Position numbers and translations under genes: made by a program | NCBI GenBank assembly: GCA_963971425.1 | Contig: OZ020521.1 | Span: 4,543,519 to 4,607,518 of the forward strand | Reading direction: 5' to 3' | DNA length: 64,000 nt | Source of the DNA: Bryoerythrophyllum caledonicum | Lineage: Eukaryota > Streptophyta > Bryopsida > Pottiales > Pottiaceae | Part shown: positions 60,060 to 64,000 of the stretch, piece after piece | How the letters are laid out: the number at the start of each line of letters is the position of its first letter | How positions within the stretch are numbered: position 1 is the first letter of the stretch | The notes under the pieces: model-generated | What the model saw: only the letters and a program-made list of their open reading frames with translations | What the model was told of the DNA's origin: nothing | Databases searched by the model: none

Positions 60060-61250
60060 TCGCACACATGAGAGTCGAGTTGGCAAATTGGAGGGTTGCG
60101 CGCGTACGGTGGAGGATCGCGCGTGCGGTAGAGGCGCATATGCTTAAATATTATAAAAAATTTAAAAGAGTGTGCGGCCCTCAAGAGCGCACACACGCAA
60201 CCCTCCAAGTTGTGGGCTCGACCTTTTAATGTGTGATCCTCCTTCGATTGCTTGCCCCATAATCTCAGGCGCGTACTCATTCGATCGCGCGCGCGCGCGG
60301 TCGCTAAATGAGGGTCGAGCGCGTATTAAAAAGGGTTGGGCGCGTACGCATTGGATCGTGCGCGTACTTGAAAGTATCAAGCGCGTACCAAAAAGGGGTT
60401 GGGCGTGTATCTAAAGGCTCCAGCGTGTACCTAAAGGGGTCGGGTGCGTACTGAAAAGGGTCGGGCGCGTACTTAAAGAGCTTCCACTCATGCCTGAAGG
60501 AGTCAGAACGAGCCGGACGCGTACCTTAAGGGGACAAGCGCATTCCCAAGGGGTCTGGCGCGTCCCTAAAGGGGTCGGGCGCGTACCTTACGGGGCTGGG
60601 CGCGTACACCAAGGGGCCAAAGCGTACCTTAAGGGGCCAAAGCGTACCTTAAGGGGCGCCGCGCTTGCCTAAAAGGGCCGCGCGCCTACCTTACAGGGCC
60701 GCGCGCGTACAATTTTTTTAATTTTTTTTTTTTTTTTGGCGTACGCGCGCAGCCCTTGTTCGTACGCGCCCAACCCTTGTTTGTACGCGCCCAACCCTTG
60801 TACGTACCCGCCCCATCCAAAAGGTCGGGCACATGCTTACAAGGGCTGGGCACGTGCAATTTTTTTTTTTTTTTTTTTTTCCGCGTACGACGCGGCCCTT
60901 GTTCGTACGCGCCCCATCCAAAAGGTCGGGCGCATGCTTACAAGGGCTGGGCGCGTGCACAATTTTTTTTTTTTTATAATTTTCGCGTATGCGCGTGGCC
61001 CTGCTTGGTGTGCGCGCGGCCCTTGTTCATACGCGCCCAGCCCTTGATGGTACGCGCCCAACCCTTGTTTGTATGCGCCCAACCCTTGTACGTACGCGCC
61101 CAATCCAAAGGTCGAGCGCATGCTTACAAGGGCTGGGCGCGTACAAAAATTTATTTATTATTTATTTATTTATTTTTATTTTTTTCGCGTACACGCGCGG
61201 CTGTTCTAGGTACGCGCGCGGCCCTTCTAGGTGCACGCCCGACCCTATGA
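60060..61250. repeat. GCGCGTAC-rich array, right side
   Basis: The first half is a ~20-27-bp array with units like AAGGGGTCGGGCGCGTACC (60,380-60,670). The second half has CGCGCCCAACCCTTGT and GCATGCTTACAAGGGCTGGG units that mirror the left array in reverse. T-runs of 12-19 occur at ~60,722, ~60,861 and ~60,963. Confidence 0.85.
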
Positions 61251-61444
61251 TGTGACGTGGAAAGCGGTCTGACGTGTCGGCACACGTGTTTTACTAGGGG
61301 GTAAGTTGAAAATTTGATTTAGGGTTTGTAATGTTTTTTTATACGCAACTATCCGCCAAAAAGTGTTGTCCGTCCTGTCCGTACGTCCTACTGTCCGTCT
61401 GTCCGCTGTCTTTGGGCCCTTGTCCGTCTATGTAGACAACCCTG

Positions 61445-61973
61445 GTAGTAATAGCATTGACAGTTTGTGCTTCGATAGACACATTCGCCCAAGCCGCTAT
61501 AGTACCATTGTAGGCAGGAGGTAAATTCATGATGATTTTTGTGATAATCTGTCTATCAGTAGAGGCTCAACTAGATCCTTTAGGATGCTTGCTTTGTGAA
61601 CTATGCTGTTGATATGGGTTTTAATAGAATCTGTCTTTGTCACCTTATAGTCATTAAAATCTGCATGAATCATGTACACATTTTCTGTTGACTTTTGTTG
61701 ATGGATGGATCTAAGCTGTGCCCGCATCTGAGCAACCGTGTTACACGATATGAGATCCTCCATGACAAACAATGAAACTCCTTGCATAATCAACATCCTC
61801 GTATGATTATTCTTATCCTCCCAGCTTGATATCTGTTCGGGTGTAGAGTCATCTCCTGGTATCTCATCTGTTCCGTCAACTATTCTGGCTACCTTCTTGT
61901 AAGCGAAGATGATATCCATCGAGCTCTTCCAGATATTGAAATTCGTCCCATCAAAGTCCTTGAGGCCAGCCAT
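61445..61973 (-). pseudogene. Copia element 2: gag N-terminal part
   Basis: The ATG at 61,971-61,973 opens a gag frame with FDGTNFNIWKSSMD and a long helical region typical of copia gag. The frame shifts near 61,530, resumes with NLPPAYNGTIAAW, and is then broken at 61,444 by the hAT-like insertion. Its continuation is at 57,280 and lower. Confidence 0.75.
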
Positions 61974-62467
61974 TTTTACTTGTCCATAGCTTGTTCCACA
62001 TAGAAACAGCTATGAAGATACTGTAAATCTTAATGGTTCTAGAGTTTTAATTCTAAGATAGGTATGAAAACCGAAAGATTTCTACTCTGTGTAGAGGTTT
62101 GAAAGGATCAACGAGAATAAAATTCTTCCTCTAAAATCCTAGAGAAGAGAGAACATAGATAGCAATAGAAAGAAAACTAAACACAACAACGTACATGCAT
62201 AGGAAAACACAAAAGTGTGTAATCTATGTAGAGTACAGTAGTGAAAAACATGGGAATAAAACTCTACACTCTCCGATAATTAATCAGGTGCTCAGCCAAA
62301 TAAAAGATATGCTCCACAGGAATACGCCATGGTAAGCAGATGATCAAGAGTTTTGCAGCCGTTCAAGAATGGTGGAATCTCCAAATCCGGTAGAAAATAA
62401 GAAACCCATAAAATTGTCTTTGAATCTTGTGAAAGCAATAGAAAAAGGAGAACTACTAGCCCATAAC

Positions 62468-62821
62468 CTATGATAATTCCTACCGCTAAAATCACTCAAC
62501 AATCATATACACTAAGAAACACACTAAAGAACACACTCTGCAACTACTCACTTGAATGCACAAATGCTTCTGAAGAGCTTTCTTTATTGAACTAAACCGA
62601 TTGAATAAATCCAAGAGTCAATTAACTAAACATCATACCGTAGTTCAATTCACCTTGGAACCTTTCCCTACACATCTACATGCTTACATTACAAAAACTA
62701 ACTACAACAATGCAGACAAAAAGCTTATATGTGGAAGACTAAAACCCTAATTAAAAGGATGAAAAACAAACACATCCAACTAATTGATGAAAAAACTAAA
62801 GAACGTATTTAGAATACAACA
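62468..62821 (-). repeat. Copia LTR, right copy
   Basis: About 354 bp aligned to 50,703-51,056, with ~30 differences by eye (~92% identity), so the insertion is old. On the minus strand it starts TGTTGTATTC. Sequence to its left (61,985-62,467) does not match the other LTR, and no standard tRNA-Met primer site is seen there; the inner boundary is uncertain. Confidence 0.7.
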
Positions 62822-64000
62822 TTATTTAGAATGTAATCAAATTAAGAGGAAGAACTTTGAACTAAGCTCCGTTCAAATATGTGGGAGTCTAAAACTCCCA
62901 CTTGCTGGCCCCTAACAAAAAAATTAGTTAAAATAAGGTTTTTAGTATTAGTTAATTAGAAAAGTAGTTAGTATTGTGTGAAATTAGATTAGATAGCGGA
63001 TAGAGAAAATAGGAAAATGCTTAAGTAGTTAATTAGGTTTATAGTGGTGATAAAACCGGGTCTTAAAATTACTAATTTAGGTCCCGGGAAACAATTTCAA
63101 AAGAGTCCCGGGAGAGATCCTGGGACGTAAGTTTAAAATTACCACTTAAATCTAAATAAACTAGTTAAGTTTAGGAGGTAGTTAGAAGTAGTTGAGATAC
63201 TAATTCTTGTTTCAATTAGTAGTAGTGGTAGAAAAAAAAAATAAAAAAAAAAATATATATAAAATAAAAGAATTTTTTTATAAAAAAAATGCATACCTGG
63301 ATATCACCCGGGCAGCAGCCCCAGTAGCTCCAGTAGTCTTGGCCGACCCATCTCTCCCCGAAATTTTCCCCTTCCTCTCCAGAAGTTCTTCTTCCCCCTC
63401 TAGAACTCTTCTCTCTCCCCCTCCTTGTCAAAAATCTTCCCCCCCCTCAAATTTTATCCTCTATCTCCCTCTCTAGTTCTCTCTCTCTCATAAGTTCTCC
63501 CTCTTTCTCTATTTGGTCTTTGTTTGGAGTTGGGGTTCGAAGAAGTAGTCAAAGAAATGAATGAGAGGTGGTGCAACAAAGAGGAAGAAGAAGAAGAAGA
63601 GGCTTCTCAAGTGTCTTGGAGGTGCGCGTAAGCTAGGGTTTGAAGAAGAGGTGCGCGCGGGCTAGGATTTGGTGAAAGAGGTGCGCGAGCTAGGGTTTGG
63701 AGGAAGAGGTGCGCGTTTTCTAGAATTTGTGGAAGTGGAGGAGATTTGTGGCCAAAGCGAGAAGATAAAAGAGACTAAGAAAGGAGATTGCGGGTGCAAC
63801 AACAAAGGTGACTCTTGCCCATGTTGGGTTTCTTTTATTAGTGTGAATTTCTTGTTTGTGTGAATTTCTTGTTTGTGAATCTTTTCCTCTCTTTCTACCG
63901 GGGTGACTCCCCGGTAACATCCTCTCTAGTCTAGAGAAAAAGTCCCCCGGGGGACTTCATCTAGATCTTATTGTGTTGTTTACATGTGTAGTTGTTGTCG
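62822..64000. other. Right flank with a ~37-bp G-rich tandem repeat
   Basis: At ~63,620-63,725 the unit GCTAGGGTTTG...AGAGGTGCGCG occurs about three to four times. A CT-rich stretch (63,350-63,500) and several CCCGGG-containing short palindromes are present. Frames at 63,207-63,920 show no domain. No gene is supported. Confidence 0.45.

Larger units (their letters stand above)
57334..61452. mobile_element. 4.1-kb hAT-like non-autonomous element with a giant palindrome
   Basis: The element 57,342-61,444 (4,103 bp) is flanked by identical GTAGTAAT at 57,334-57,341 and 61,445-61,452. Termini are CAGGGTTGT at both ends, inverted. Subterminal GTCCGTCC motifs are present at both ends. The 8-bp duplication and CAGGG terminus are hAT features. 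The interior has no transposase. It is GC-rich arrays with GGGCTGGGCGCGTAC-type units (57,500-58,450 and, mostly opposite, 60,060-61,250) around a palindrome (58,463-59,880). It splits the copia gag, so it is younger than that copy. Confidence 0.85.

Noticed and set aside
60736..61255. Plus-strand frames (88-164 codons) in the right array
   Set aside because: Same repeat-driven openness; they mirror the frames of the left array.

Overview
The window looks like nuclear DNA of a land plant. Genes have canonical GT-AG introns, there is a plastid-type SufE and a CYP72-clan P450, and the intergenic DNA is AT-rich and full of transposons. Compact GC-richer exons in AT-rich repeat DNA would suit a bryophyte or other non-seed plant, but that is a guess and no species is assigned.

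Three genes look intact. (1) On the minus strand at 5,232-8,007 is a five-exon, 553-residue cytochrome P450 with all family motifs. Its heme loop carries Lys where Arg is usual, and three tandem copies of a ~176-bp repeat follow its stop codon. (2) On the plus strand at 27,516-29,445 is a multi-exon RING-H2 protein whose first coding exon I could not place. (3) On the minus strand at 30,532-31,372 is a plastid SufE-type sulfur acceptor for Fe-S cluster assembly. The RING and SufE genes converge. A degenerate FCP1/HAD-like gene lies at ~10.0-13.3 kb with in-frame stops and a frameshift. An unrecognised, interrupted coding-like block lies at 34.36-35.53 kb on the minus strand.

Most of the rest is mobile DNA. 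One family of ~0.15-1.0 kb elements has termini CCCCTAAAGGAC..., is flanked by TTAA, and occurs at least 12 times. One copy (36,711-37,566) interrupts another repeat whose uninterrupted relative is at 25.4-25.74 kb. That gives a direct empty-site/filled-site comparison in which one TTAA becomes two, the footprint of piggyBac-type insertion. Other families are two MITEs with 9-bp duplications (Mutator-like), TA-flanked MITEs with termini starting AGGTA, a 57-bp-arm foldback, and a nested element with termini GGGCCGCTTCACAC.

The right quarter (48.5-62.8 kb) is decayed Ty1/copia sequence on the minus strand. The 5' half of one element abuts, through a single LTR, a second element with its own gag, protease, integrase, RT and RNase H remnants. 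The second element's gag is split by a 4,103-bp insertion (57,342-61,444) with CAGGGTTGT termini and a perfect 8-bp duplication (hAT-like). This insertion encodes nothing recognisable. It is built of GC-rich GCGCGTAC-type tandem repeats in opposite orientation around a ~1.4-kb palindrome with ~670-bp arms. A related terminus truncates the first copia element at 48,544. The palindromic hAT-like element and the TTAA family are the most unusual contents. The three intact genes share no evident pathway.
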